NCBI GenBank assembly: GCA_031551275.1
Contig: JAVBNX010000017.1
Location: 1-64,000, forward strand
DNA from: JAVBMJ01 sp031551275
Lineage (GTDB): Bacteria; Bacteroidota; Bacteroidia; Bacteroidales; Rikenellaceae
Length of the DNA stretch: 64,000 nt
Reading direction: 5' to 3'
The position numbers and the translations under genes were made by a program. The notes beneath the pieces were generated by a model. That model was not told the origin of the DNA. It saw only the letters and a program-made list of their open reading frames with translations, and searched no databases. Positions 15,087-24,059 of the stretch are shown here, piece after piece. Numbering within the stretch: position 1 is the stretch's first letter; every line of letters begins with the position of its first letter.

Positions 15087-16436
15087 ATGAGAAACCGCAT
15101 CACGAAACTCTCGTTCCTGCGCATCCTGCTCTCGGGAACGGGGGCTAAAAACGCTGAATTCAAGATACTTTGGGGGTATGCCGCCTACACACTGGCAGGG
15201 GCGTTGTTGCTCTGCCTGCCCTTCTCCACGCACGGGCACGTCGCCTTTATCGACAACCTGTTCAACGCCACCTCCGCCCTCTCGACCACGGGGCTGTCGA
15301 CCAACATCGTCGGCGAAAGCTACACCTTCTTCGGGCAACTGGTCCTGCTGGCGCTGATCCAGATCGGCGGCGTGGGGTTTATGACGCTGAGCTCCTACAT
15401 CCTGCTCGCCTCGTTCCACCACCTCAACCCCACGGGTAAGAACCTGCTCGACATTACCCTGTCGCGTCCGGCCGACTTCTCGCTGCGTGAGTTGATCCGC
15501 ACGATCGTCGTCTATACCCTGACACTGGAATTGCTGGGAGCCATAGCGCTTTGGATCTGCTTCGCCCGCGCGGGGGCGGACAACGCCCTGTGGCAGGGCA
15601 TCTTCCACAGCGTCTCCTCGTTCAGCACAGCCGGGTTCAGCCTGTTCAGCAACGGGCTGGAGGGTTTCCGCTCCGATGCGGCGGTCAATGTGATCGTCGG
15701 CACGCTCTGCTACCTGGGCGGCATCGGCTTTATCGTGGCGCTGGACGTGTGGAAAAAGCTCACGTGCCGCGCCTACCGGATCACGTTTACCTCTAAAATT
15801 ATCCTGGGGATTACCCTGGCGATGGCCGTCGGGGGTACGGCGATCCTCTATTTCGGTGAGCCCTCCTTCCGGGATTACGCCCCCGGGGAGCGTTTTTGGG
15901 TCGCCTCGTTCCAGGCCATGTCGGCCATGACCACGGTGGGGTTCAACACGGTCCCCATCGGGTCGCTCTCCACCGCGGCAGTCATGACCCTGATGCTGCT
16001 CATGCTGATCGGGGCCTCGCCCTCCGGGACGGGCGGGGGCTTGAAATCGACCGCGCTGCCCGCGATCTACGGCTTTCTGAAGAGCCGGATCAACAACACG
16101 GATAAAGTTACCCTGTGGGGCCATACGATCCCGGAAAACAGGGCCAACTCGGCCATGCTGTCGTTCGTGATCTACGTGACCCTGTTATTTTTCGGGACCT
16201 ACCTGCTCAGTTTCTTCGAGCAGCACTCCCTGACCGAGCTCTTTTTCGAGGCCATCTCCGCCATCGGGACCGTGGGGCTGAGCCGGGGCATAACCCCCGA
16301 ATTGACCGTGGCCGGGAAGATCATCATTACCCTGCTCATGCTGATCGGGCGCGTAGGCGTGGTTACCTTCGGAGCCCTGTTCCTGCACCGCGCCATCGCC
16401 CGCCGAGCCAACCCGGAGGCGGATTTGGCTGTGTGA
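15087..16436 (+). CDS. TrkH/KtrB family potassium uptake membrane subunit
   Basis: K+-translocating inner-membrane subunit, 449 residues, the length of KtrB. Four pore loops are visible, each with a selectivity-filter Gly: ALSTTGLST, SFSTAGFSL, AMTTVGFNT and AIGTVGLSR. Hydrophobic segments fill most of the chain. The regulatory RCK partner (TrkA/KtrA), often next door, is not in this window; on the plus strand the gene is followed directly by a repeat element. Trk versus Ktr type cannot be settled without the partner. Confidence 0.92.
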   Translation: MRNRITKLSFLRILLSGTGAKNAEFKILWGYAAYTLAGALLLCLPFSTHGHVAFIDNLFNATSALSTTGLSTNIVGESYTFFGQLVLLALIQIGGVGFMTLSSYILLASFHHLNPTGKNLLDITLSRPADFSLRELIRTIVVYTLTLELLGAIALWICFARAGADNALWQGIFHSVSSFSTAGFSLFSNGLEGFRSDAAVNVIVGTLCYLGGIGFIVALDVWKKLTCRAYRITFTSKIILGITLAMAVGGTAILYFGEPSFRDYAPGERFWVASFQAMSAMTTVGFNTVPIGSLSTAAVMTLMLLMLIGASPSGTGGGLKSTALPAIYGFLKSRINNTDKVTLWGHTIPENRANSAMLSFVIYVTLLFFGTYLLSFFEQHSLTELFFEAISAIGTVGLSRGITPELTVAGKIIITLLMLIGRVGVVTFGALFLHRAIARRANPEADLAV

Positions 16437-16499
16437 GTTGCTGTCCGCAATTAACTATTTCGCGGCCCGGCGTTCCGGAACCGTCCCGTCCAGGTCCGC

Positions 16500-16620
16500 G
16501 CTGTGCGGAGAGTGCGGCAGGTTTTGTGCATCGCCGGGTTTTCCAAACCGCAGCGTACTGAAGTACGTGAGGATTTGGAAGCACGGGGATGTGCAAAAGA
16601 TGCCGTGCTATACGCGCAGC
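16500..16620 (+). repeat. 121-nt structured palindromic element, copy 1
   Basis: Imperfect palindrome with apical CGTAC-tgaa-GTACG, an inner CAAA/TTTG stem, a middle stem TTTTGTGCATC/GATGTGCAAAA, and an outer stem ending GCTGTGC/GCGCAGC. Nearly the same sequence occurs at 24060-24180 and 41006-41126, always 121 nt and on the plus strand. It fills the 203-base convergent gap between the potassium channel gene and the GH92 gene. Open frames across it are not credible as genes, because the differences between copies preserve pairing. Whether it acts as RNA or DNA is unknown. Confidence 0.85.
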
Positions 16621-16639
16621 CACATACCAGAGGGGAAAC

Positions 16640-18928
16640 TCAATCCAACTTGGTTACGGAACGGGGGCGGGAGTCGGGTCTTGCGGCCCAGTTGGGGTTG
16701 GGCTTATCGCCCATCGTCAGCTCGAGCGTGCCGCCGAGCGTGATGCGCGTGTAGGTCAGAAAGGACTTGTCGAAGGGGAAGCCGTTCAGCTTGGCCGACT
16801 GGATGTAGGGCCTTCCGGGGCCGTTGTTAATGGCCTTGACGGTAAAGGTTACCCCGTCGGGCAGGGTCATGGTCACCTCGTCGAACAGCGGGCTGCCGAT
16901 CACGTACTGCGTCGAGACGGGGCTGACCGGGTAGAATCCCATCGCGCTGAAGAGGTACCAGGCAGACATCTGGCCCATGCCCTCGTCGCCGCTCAGACCC
17001 CGGCCGTCCTCGCGCCCGGGGGAGTAGAGCTTGTCCAGGATCTCGCGCACGCGGTATTGCGTCTTGTAAGGGGCGCCCGCAAAGCTGTAGAGGTAAGGCA
17101 CATGGTGCATGGCCGGGTTGGAGTGGAGGTACTGGCCCATATCGGCGGCGACCATCTCCTGCATCTGGTGGATGGGGCGGCGGTAATTCTTCCAGTCGTA
17201 GGAGGGCAGCGCGTGGAACATCGAGTCGAGCATCTGCTCGAACTTGAGCTCCCCGCCCGAGAGGACGATCAACCCCTGCATATCGTGGGGCACCATCCAG
17301 GACCAGTGCCAGGCCGCCCCGTCGTAGTAGGAGCCTCCCCAGGTGTCGGGCCTGAAGTCGGGCTGCCAGCGTCCTCCCCGGTCGCGCGGGCGCATGAATC
17401 CCACGAAGCGGTCGTAGAGCGTCTCGTAACTGAAGGCCCGGCGCGAGTAAAGCCTGGTGACGACCTCGGGCTTGGCGATCGCCTCGGAGAGGAGAGACAG
17501 GCAGTAATCGGCGTAGGCGTATTCGAGCGTTTTCGACACGCCGGAGAGGATGCCGTCGTCGTAGGCCACGTAGCCCGCCTCGTTGTAGCGGTTGGCGCCG
17601 TCACGCCCCACCCCGTTGGGTCCGCTGGAGTTGGCCCCCCGGATCAGGGCGTCCCAGACCTGGGGCATATCCAACTTCGAAGAGATGCCCTTCAGGACCG
17701 CGTCCACGATTACCGGCGCGGAGCCCTGACCGATCGCCCCGACCCGGTAACCGGGCGAGAAGCAGTCGGGCGTCCAGTCCCCCTCCCTGACCGCCGTGTT
17801 CATCCCCTCGAGGATCTCGCCCGAGTAGTCGGGGTGCATCAAATTCAGCCAGGGGTGCAAAGCGCGGTAGGTGTACCACATATCGTCGTCGGCCACCAGC
17901 TTGCCGTTGGCGACTTCGCCCGTGTAGGGGCTGTAATGGATCTCCGCATCGCCCAGGCCCAGTTCGTAGAACCGCCTGGGGGTGAGCATGGTGCGGTACA
18001 TGGCTGTATAGAAGGTCGAGAGTTGGTCCTCGGTCCCGCCCTGGATGCGCACCCGGCCGAGCTCGTCGTTCCAGAGCATGGCGGCCCTGCGCCGGAGCGA
18101 TTCGAAATTGAAGGCGGCCACCTCGCGGGCGAAATTCCGCTCCGCCTGGTCGATCGAGATGAACGACGCGGCCACCTTGACCTCGATGGTCTCGCCCGCG
18201 CGGGTCGAGAAGGTCAGGTAGGCCCCCACGCCCTGCCCGGTGCGCTCGTCGTTGCCGGATTTGAGCACGCCCGCAGCCCAGGTTCCCCAACCGTCGACGG
18301 GACGCGAGACGGTCGCCACGAAGTAGGCGGCGAAGTTGTCGGGCAGGGTCTGGCCCTTGTCTTTGGTGCGGTAGCCCGTCCAGCCCACGATCTTGCCCAG
18401 CTCGGGGAAGATCCTGACGAAGCCCTCCTGCGGGAAGCAGTCGAAAACGATGGAGTTCTCCCCCGCCGGGAAGGTAAAGCTCATGATCGCGCCCCGTTGG
18501 CTGGGCGTGATCTGGGACACCACGGAGTTTTGGGTCTGCACGACGTAATGGTGGGGCATGGCCTTTTCTCCCGCGTGGGAGAAAGGCGCGGCTTTCCCTA
18601 TCGCCTCCAATGACACGGGGCCAGCTACGGGCCGTACCGCGAAGCAGCCGTAATCCCCCAGCCAGGGCGAGGGTTGGTGGGTCATCCTAAAGCCCCGGAA
18701 GCCGCTCTGGGCGTACTGGTAGGGCCACGCGTCCTCGTCGGGCGCCGTCTGGGGCGTCCAGGCGTTCATGCCCCAGGGCAGGCACACCAAAGGCAGCGTG
18801 TTGCCCGAGGAGAGGTTAAGGGTCGAATTGCTCCCCTGCAAGGTGTTGACCACTCCGGCCAACCCGTTCTCGTCCGCACGGCCCGCAAGGATGGGGAGGA
18901 GCAATGCGATCAGTATTATCTTTTTCAT
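16640..18928 (-). CDS. GH92 alpha-mannosidase family protein
   Basis: Secreted Ca-dependent exo-alpha-mannosidase family, 762 residues, a full-length member. The signal peptide covers residues 1-17 (MKKIILIALLLPILAGRA). The N-terminal beta-sandwich is followed by the (alpha/alpha)6 catalytic domain with AWHWSWMVPHDMQGL and GQMSAWYLFSAMGFYPVSP. Two usual catalytic positions look changed: the acid segment usually spelled EGNAW reads YDGAAW, with Asp536 for Glu, and the base segment reads GDEGMGQ, with Gly650 where an Asp is common. The bond it cleaves may therefore differ from the usual alpha-1,2. It starts 4 bases after ispF and is probably cotranscribed with it. Confidence 0.9.
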   Translation of the reverse strand: MKKIILIALLLPILAGRADENGLAGVVNTLQGSNSTLNLSSGNTLPLVCLPWGMNAWTPQTAPDEDAWPYQYAQSGFRGFRMTHQPSPWLGDYGCFAVRPVAGPVSLEAIGKAAPFSHAGEKAMPHHYVVQTQNSVVSQITPSQRGAIMSFTFPAGENSIVFDCFPQEGFVRIFPELGKIVGWTGYRTKDKGQTLPDNFAAYFVATVSRPVDGWGTWAAGVLKSGNDERTGQGVGAYLTFSTRAGETIEVKVAASFISIDQAERNFAREVAAFNFESLRRRAAMLWNDELGRVRIQGGTEDQLSTFYTAMYRTMLTPRRFYELGLGDAEIHYSPYTGEVANGKLVADDDMWYTYRALHPWLNLMHPDYSGEILEGMNTAVREGDWTPDCFSPGYRVGAIGQGSAPVIVDAVLKGISSKLDMPQVWDALIRGANSSGPNGVGRDGANRYNEAGYVAYDDGILSGVSKTLEYAYADYCLSLLSEAIAKPEVVTRLYSRRAFSYETLYDRFVGFMRPRDRGGRWQPDFRPDTWGGSYYDGAAWHWSWMVPHDMQGLIVLSGGELKFEQMLDSMFHALPSYDWKNYRRPIHQMQEMVAADMGQYLHSNPAMHHVPYLYSFAGAPYKTQYRVREILDKLYSPGREDGRGLSGDEGMGQMSAWYLFSAMGFYPVSPVSTQYVIGSPLFDEVTMTLPDGVTFTVKAINNGPGRPYIQSAKLNGFPFDKSFLTYTRITLGGTLELTMGDKPNPNWAARPDSRPRSVTKLD

Positions 18929-18932
18929 AAAT

Positions 18933-19412
18933 CTACTTTGAAATCAGTGCGACCGCCGTCGCCTCGGCGCCCTCTTCCCTTCCCACGAAGCCCATTTTTT
19001 CAGTGGTGGTCGCCTTGACCGACACCAAATCCGTTTCCACGCCCATCGCCCGGGCCAGGCTCTCGCGGATCGCCTCCACGTAGGGCCGGATCCTGGGCGA
19101 TTGCAGGGCGACGGTGGTATCCACGTTGCAGATCGCATAGCCCCTCTCCCGGAGCAGGGTGCAGACCTTTTTGAGCAGTTCCAACGAGTCGATCCCCTTG
19201 TAGCGCGGGTCGGTATCGGGGAAGTGAAGCCCGATGTCCCCCAGCGCGGCGGCGCCCAATAGAGCGTCGCACAGGGCGTGCGTCAGCACGTCGCCGTCCG
19301 AGTGGGCCACAAACCCCTTTGTGTGGGCGATCTGTACGCCCCCGAGCTTTAGGTCCAGCCCATCTTCGAGCGCGTGTACGTCGTAACCGTGCCCGACCCT
19401 GAAATCCGCCAT
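18933..19412 (-). CDS. ispF: 2-C-methyl-D-erythritol 2,4-cyclodiphosphate synthase
   Basis: Fifth enzyme of the MEP isoprenoid pathway; forms MEcPP and CMP. The 159 residues match the family. Metal ligands Asp11 and His13 sit in GHGYDVHAL, and HSDGDVLTHALCDALLGA and GDIGLHFPDTDP follow. The C-terminal VKATTTEKMGFVGREEG is diagnostic. The ATG at 19412 is followed by MADFRVGHGYD. Its position directly before a GH92 gene is probably only an operon of convenience. Confidence 0.97.
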   Translation of the reverse strand: MADFRVGHGYDVHALEDGLDLKLGGVQIAHTKGFVAHSDGDVLTHALCDALLGAAALGDIGLHFPDTDPRYKGIDSLELLKKVCTLLRERGYAICNVDTTVALQSPRIRPYVEAIRESLARAMGVETDLVSVKATTTEKMGFVGREEGAEATAVALISK

Positions 19413-19480
19413 ATGCCAGATGCTATTATTTGCAACAAATTAACGGATATTTTGCTATATTTACAAAAAATTACCCTCCG

Positions 19481-20935
19481 ATGGACCAACTTTCCGCACT
19501 TATCCCCACCACCCTGTGGCGCATCTTCGAACAGATTACCCGCGTACCCCGCCCTTCGAAAAAGGAGGGGAAGATACAAAAATACCTTCAGGATTGGGCC
19601 GACGCCCATAATTTAAAGTGGCAGCAGGACGATGCGGGCAACATATTGATCAGCAAGGACGCCACCCCGGGCTACGAAAAAGCGCCCGGCGTGGTGCTCC
19701 AGAGCCACATGGATATGGTTTGCGAGAAGAACGCCGATGTGAAGTTCGATTTCGGGAACGATCCCATACAGGCTTACGTCGAGGAGGGCTGGGTAAAAGC
19801 CCGCGGCACGACGCTCGGTGCGGACGACGGGATCGGCATCGCCGCCACCCTCGCGGTATTGGAGGCGGACGATATCCCCCACCCCGCTTTGGAGGCCCTG
19901 TTCACGGTCGACGAGGAGACCGGACTGACGGGCGCATTCGCCCTGAGCCCGGAGCTTTTGAAAGGCAAGTACCTGCTCAACCTCGACTCCGAGGACGAGG
20001 GCGAGATCTTTATCGGCTGCGCGGGCGGTGTGGACACCGTGGCCGTGTTCGATAAAAAGCAAATCCCCGCCCCCGCCGGATGCCAATGGCTGCGCATAGA
20101 GATCAAAGGGTTGAAGGGCGGCCACTCGGGCGACGACATCGAAAAGCACCTGGGCAACGCCAACAAGCTGATGGCCCGCCTGTTGTGGGAGGCGCAGAAC
20201 CAATGCGGCGCGTGCGTGCCGGAGCTCTCCGGCGGCAACCTGCGCAACGCCATTCCCCGGGAGGCCCAGGCGGTCATCGGCGTCCCGGCGGCGAAATCCG
20301 GGGCTTTCCGCAAAATTTTCGAAAATTTTACCGCACGCATACAGGAGGAGTACGGCCCAGTGGAGCCCGGCGTCAAAATTACCTGCAATGAGGTCGCCGC
20401 CCCCGCCGACATCCTCGAGCCGGGCCTCGGCGGCCGTCTGGTCGACGCGTTGAACGGGGTAATGAACGGCCCGTTGGCCATGAGTACGGCCATGCCGGGG
20501 CTGGTGGAGACCTCGACCAACCTGGCCTCGGTTAAGTTCGAACCGGAGGGCAGGATCACGGTGGTCAGCTCGCAGCGCTCCTCCTTCGAGGGGGCGAAAT
20601 GGGCTGCCGCGCGCAGCGTGGAGGCGGTATTCGCCCTGGCGGGCGCCAAGGTCAGCCACTCGGAGGGTTACCCCGGCTGGGCGCCGGATCCCTCGTCGCA
20701 CCTGCTCAAAGTAGCCGAGACGTGCTATAAGGGGCTGTTCAAAGAGCAACCCAAGATCCGGGCGATCCACGCCGGGTTGGAGTGCGGCTTGTTCCTCGAG
20801 AAGTATCCCCACCTGGAGATGATCTCTTTCGGGCCTACCCTGCGCGGAGTCCACTCCCCCGACGAAAGGCTCGACATCGCCTCGACGGAGAAGTTCTGGA
20901 GGTTTTTGTGCGCCATCCTCAAAGAGCTGAAGTAA
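19481..20935 (+). CDS. pepD: Aminoacyl-histidine dipeptidase (PepD, M20C)
   Basis: Zinc dipeptidase with broad specificity including carnosine-type peptides; 484 residues, the family length, cytoplasmic. Metal and catalytic residues are visible: His76 and Asp78 in QSHMDMV, Asp115/Asp116 in LGADDGIG, and Asp144-Glu145-Glu146 in TVDEETG. The lid-domain GGHSGDDI stretch and the closing VHSPDERLDI fit PepD. The start MDQLSALIPTTLW at 19481 is chosen on similarity; the frame extends upstream but those codons lie in the AT-rich promoter region. Confidence 0.95.
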   Translation: MDQLSALIPTTLWRIFEQITRVPRPSKKEGKIQKYLQDWADAHNLKWQQDDAGNILISKDATPGYEKAPGVVLQSHMDMVCEKNADVKFDFGNDPIQAYVEEGWVKARGTTLGADDGIGIAATLAVLEADDIPHPALEALFTVDEETGLTGAFALSPELLKGKYLLNLDSEDEGEIFIGCAGGVDTVAVFDKKQIPAPAGCQWLRIEIKGLKGGHSGDDIEKHLGNANKLMARLLWEAQNQCGACVPELSGGNLRNAIPREAQAVIGVPAAKSGAFRKIFENFTARIQEEYGPVEPGVKITCNEVAAPADILEPGLGGRLVDALNGVMNGPLAMSTAMPGLVETSTNLASVKFEPEGRITVVSSQRSSFEGAKWAAARSVEAVFALAGAKVSHSEGYPGWAPDPSSHLLKVAETCYKGLFKEQPKIRAIHAGLECGLFLEKYPHLEMISFGPTLRGVHSPDERLDIASTEKFWRFLCAILKELK

Positions 20936-20962
20936 GGCCCCGGGAAAAACCGGCGATTTGCG

Positions 20963-20970
20963 TATCTTTG
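20963..20970 (+). promoter_or_regulatory. -7 promoter element for the GT2 pair
   Basis: TATCTTTG on the plus strand, 8 bases before the ATG at 20978, so the message would have a very short or no leader. Confidence 0.6.
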
Positions 20971-20977
20971 TGCTTTC

Positions 20978-21886
20978 ATGGTATCGGTCATCGTTCCCAT
21001 ATTCAACGCGGAGAGGTATCTGTCCCGGACGCTCGACAGCGTTCTGGCACAGAGTTATACCGATTGGGAGTGCATCCTGGTAGACGACGGATCGACCGAC
21101 TCGTCAGCGGCCGTCGCGCAAAGGTATGCCGACGCCGATCCCCGCTTCCGGTGCGTTTCTCAGCCGAACGGCGGCGTGGCCAAGGCCCGCAACACGGGAC
21201 TGGATCTGGCGGCGGGAGAGTTCACGGCCTTTCTGGACAGCGACGACCTTTGGTTGCCTGGCAAACTGGAAACATCTGTAAACGAATTGATTCAAGGCGA
21301 CGTGGATTTGCTCTTTACCGAGGCATACAGCTTCCGTACCGAAACGCCGCCTGCCGATCCATCGCGCCTGCCCCGGCTGGGGGCTGGAGTGGGCACGTAC
21401 CGCGGTCCGGAGGGGATCGCCCTGTTCTTGCTTAGAAATCCCGTGCCCACGCTGACCGTCGTGGCCAAAACCGAAGCCGTGCGCCGGACAGGCGGCTTCA
21501 AGGGCCGGCTCGCGGAGGATTACCGCTTGTGGCTCGAAATGCTCTACAATGGGTGTACGCTGCGCGGAACGGGCGAACCGACCGCTTTGTACCGCGTGAG
21601 GGAAGGATCGCTCTCGTCAAACGACCGCTTTGAGGCCAGGGAGGTACTCTCCATGCTCAAAGAGCTTTGCGAACGTTTCCCCCATGTGGTCGACTACAAG
21701 CCCGCCGCGCGCAAATGGGTGCGGAGGTACCTCAAAGCGGCTTTCCGCAAAGGGAATGAGGGCTTTGTCGGGGAACAGATCGGCTATTGGGGCATCGGTA
21801 CTCCGGCCATAGGGCGGATTCTGGCCGTAGGGGAAAGGATGCCCGCATGGTTGTATAAATTAGTGTTGAAACAAGCTTTGAAATAA
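20978..21886 (+). CDS. Family 2 glycosyltransferase
   Basis: GT-A fold transferase of 302 residues that adds a sugar from a nucleotide donor, probably to a surface glycan or lipid. N-terminal MVSVIVPIFNAERYLSRTLD, the VDDGSTDSS motif at residues 35-43, GGVAKARNTGLDLAAGEF and the metal-binding DSDD at about residue 88 are typical. The start is at the ATG 8 bases after the promoter. Its stop overlaps the start of the next transferase gene by one base (TAATG), so the two are translationally coupled. Donor and acceptor unknown. Confidence 0.9.
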   Translation: MVSVIVPIFNAERYLSRTLDSVLAQSYTDWECILVDDGSTDSSAAVAQRYADADPRFRCVSQPNGGVAKARNTGLDLAAGEFTAFLDSDDLWLPGKLETSVNELIQGDVDLLFTEAYSFRTETPPADPSRLPRLGAGVGTYRGPEGIALFLLRNPVPTLTVVAKTEAVRRTGGFKGRLAEDYRLWLEMLYNGCTLRGTGEPTALYRVREGSLSSNDRFEAREVLSMLKELCERFPHVVDYKPAARKWVRRYLKAAFRKGNEGFVGEQIGYWGIGTPAIGRILAVGERMPAWLYKLVLKQALK

Positions 21887-22734
21887 TGGCGAAAATATCT
21901 GTGATCGTACCCTGCTACAACGTGGAGAAATACCTGGACCAGACCCTGCAATCGGTCTTGGCGCAGAGTTTCCAGGATTGGGAGTGCATCATGGCCGATG
22001 ACGGATCGGTCGACAACACGGCCGGAATAGCCAAACGGTGGGTGGCAAAAGACGCCCGGTTTTCCTATTACCACCAGCCGAACGGCGGCCTGTCGAGTGC
22101 CCGCAACCTGGCAGCAAGCCACGCGACGGGCGAATTCCTGCTGCCCCTGGACAGCGACGACAAGATCACGCCCGACTACATGGCATTGGCCATGGAGCAG
22201 TTCGAAAGCAACCCCGAAGTCAAACTGGTCTACTGCCGGGCACGCAAATTCGGGGCGTCGAGCGGGCCATGGAAGCTGCCGCCCTACTCCTACGATGCGC
22301 TGCTGATGTCCAACATGATCTTCTGCACGGCCTTCTACCGGCGGAGCGACTACCTGCGCATCGGGGGCTACAACCCCAACATGGTGCACGCCTACGAAGA
22401 CTGGGACCTGTGGCTGAGTTTGTTGGACAGGGATTCGGTGGTGGTACGCCTCGAGCAGGTGTGCTTTATGTACCGCATCCGCAAAGGCTCGCTCAACCGC
22501 CTGGCATACAAGCTGAACCGCAAATACGACGCCTACAGGCAACTGGTGTCGAACCACAAAGAAAAATACCTCGGCTCCATCCCGGCGGAAGAGGCTTATG
22601 CGGGGCTGATCGCTTACGGCCAGTCTTCAAGGAAGGAGAAGAAGTACCGCAAGCTGTTTTTCCTTATGCTCCGTGTGAGTGTGGGGCTACTGCTGGCGCT
22701 GTTGGCGGCCGTTATCCTGTGGGCGGTTTTGTAA
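21886..22734 (+). CDS. Family 2 glycosyltransferase with C-terminal membrane anchor
   Basis: GT2 enzyme of 282 residues, clearly related to its neighbour: ISVIVPCYNVEKYLDQTLQS, ADDGSVDNT, GGLSSARNLAASHATGEF and DSDDKI. The last 20 residues (LLLALLAAVILWAVL) form a single hydrophobic helix that would anchor it in the inner membrane. Both transferases share a short message; they are convergent with the YdjM-like gene. The target glycan is not indicated by the surroundings. Confidence 0.9.
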   Translation: MAKISVIVPCYNVEKYLDQTLQSVLAQSFQDWECIMADDGSVDNTAGIAKRWVAKDARFSYYHQPNGGLSSARNLAASHATGEFLLPLDSDDKITPDYMALAMEQFESNPEVKLVYCRARKFGASSGPWKLPPYSYDALLMSNMIFCTAFYRRSDYLRIGGYNPNMVHAYEDWDLWLSLLDRDSVVVRLEQVCFMYRIRKGSLNRLAYKLNRKYDAYRQLVSNHKEKYLGSIPAEEAYAGLIAYGQSSRKEKKYRKLFFLMLRVSVGLLLALLAAVILWAVL

Positions 22735-22737
22735 GGA

Positions 22738-23607
22738 TCAGAAGTTGAGCGGGATGTGGTTGTCCAGCCACACCATGCCCCGGTAGAGGGGTTTGCCTAA
22801 AATGATCTCCTGCTCCATTTTGGATTTCTTTTCGAACTCCGCGTACTTGATCTTCGGGTCGCTGGCGTAATCGAAGCGGCGCGTGCAGATCCTGGCGGTG
22901 CAGGCGATCAGCGTTAAGGCGGCCAGGAAAAAGACGGCGCGCCTGCGGGCTTTCCAATGCTTCAGTTTGCCGATCCGGGAGACCAGCAGGGTGCAGAGCA
23001 GGGTGCAAAAGAAAACCATCAGGAAGATGTCGTAGTTGTTCCACCACCAGACCTTCCCCCACCCCCCGACGTAGTACGGCAAGGGCCACAACAGGGCGAT
23101 CCCGCCCCACGAGGAGGCGGGCGTGGGCAGGTCGCCCAGCAAATGGGCGGCGAACCCGGCCACGAAAGCGCCTACGTTCCAGAGCTGGCCCCGGATGTAC
23201 TCTTTCAGGGGCCAATGGTCGTGGTTGAGGATGGCGAGCAGCCCGCGGCGGACGACCAGATAGAGCAGGGGCAGCAGCACGGCGGCCAACAGGGAGTGCA
23301 TAAAGGCGTGGTGGGAGTACCAGTGCTTGCCGGAGTAGATCACGCTGCCGGGTTCGGACAAGTGGAAGAACTTGCCGAAGGTGGCGTCGAAGCCCGACCA
23401 CATGCTGATCGCGTCGATGTCGGGCAAGGCGCCCCCCAGCGCGCCCAGCATGACCATCCCGGAACGGATCCAATAGGTGGAGTTCAGATGGGGGTAATGC
23501 CGGAAAGTGAACGGAAACGAAAAGGCGGCAGGCGTGTTATGGGGCGCCATCGCAGCCACGACGGCTCCCGCCGCCGCACCGGAACAGATATGGGTAATAA
23601 GGTCCAA
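22738..23607 (-). CDS. YdjM-like membrane-bound metal-dependent hydrolase
   Basis: Inner-membrane protein of 289 residues. N-terminal MDLITHICSGAAAGAV, the GALPDIDAI segment, and HHAFMHSLLAAVLLPL correspond to the conserved His/Asp motifs of the YdjM family (HRGxTHS in E. coli). At least five hydrophobic segments are seen between residues 15 and 245. The C-terminal tail is hydrophilic. The enzymatic role of the family is not established. The start lies 8 bases after a promoter element. Confidence 0.85.
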   Translation of the reverse strand: MDLITHICSGAAAGAVVAAMAPHNTPAAFSFPFTFRHYPHLNSTYWIRSGMVMLGALGGALPDIDAISMWSGFDATFGKFFHLSEPGSVIYSGKHWYSHHAFMHSLLAAVLLPLLYLVVRRGLLAILNHDHWPLKEYIRGQLWNVGAFVAGFAAHLLGDLPTPASSWGGIALLWPLPYYVGGWGKVWWWNNYDIFLMVFFCTLLCTLLVSRIGKLKHWKARRRAVFFLAALTLIACTARICTRRFDYASDPKIKYAEFEKKSKMEQEIILGKPLYRGMVWLDNHIPLNF

Positions 23608-23614
23608 AGTCCCG

Positions 23615-23622
23615 CAAAGATA
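23615..23622 (-). promoter_or_regulatory. -7 promoter element for YdjM-like gene
   Basis: TATCTTTG on the minus strand, 8 bases upstream of the ATG at 23607, again implying a near-leaderless message. Confidence 0.6.
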
Positions 23623-23701
23623 GTATTTTGCGAGGGAATTTCGGGAGGGGGATTACAAATCTTTTGGGGTGGAGTTTCTTTTGAGATAGATGTGGTGCTG
23701 A

Positions 23702-24059
23702 ACAGCGGTCGCCCCTCGCTGCTCGCGAGGACGCGGGGTACCATTTGGGCCTCACGGCCCACGTTCTACCGTACCCCGACCCGGCCACCCTGCCCGCCGT
23801 GGCTCTACCTTTAAAAGTATATTACGAATTAGCCCGAAGCCTGCACGGGAAATTTGCGAAAGCGAAGCTTTCGCTTTTTCCCTTGCAGTCCGATCCGATC
23901 ACCCCTCCTTCCATCTTCCTCCCCTAACCGTAGGGGAGGAAGGGATATAAGGTGCTGCCGCGACCGCGCTGGTAACACCTAACAGTTGGGTAGCAATGGG
24001 GGATGGCTGGGCCGTGCAAGTGCCTCAATAGTTCTTGGACTCGCGTCGGTCCCGGGCGC
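23702..24059 (+). repeat. Composite repeat flank preceding copy 2 of the 121-nt element
   Basis: A string of small hairpins and shared blocks: cagcggtcgcccctcgctg, a GGGCC-tcac-GGCCC hairpin, a cgaattagcccgaagc block, a GCGAAAG/CTTTCGC stem, the CCCCTA-accg-TAGGGG hairpin, ataaggtgctgccgc, and a block ending tcaatagttcttggactcg. The same blocks in the same order occur at 40511-41005. The whole 610-base gap from 23608 to 24217 holds only this, a promoter and the palindromic core; I see no gene in it. Confidence 0.8.

Noticed and set aside
16589..18613. A 674-codon open frame antisense to the GH92 gene.
   Set aside because: Same reason; it also starts inside the repeat.
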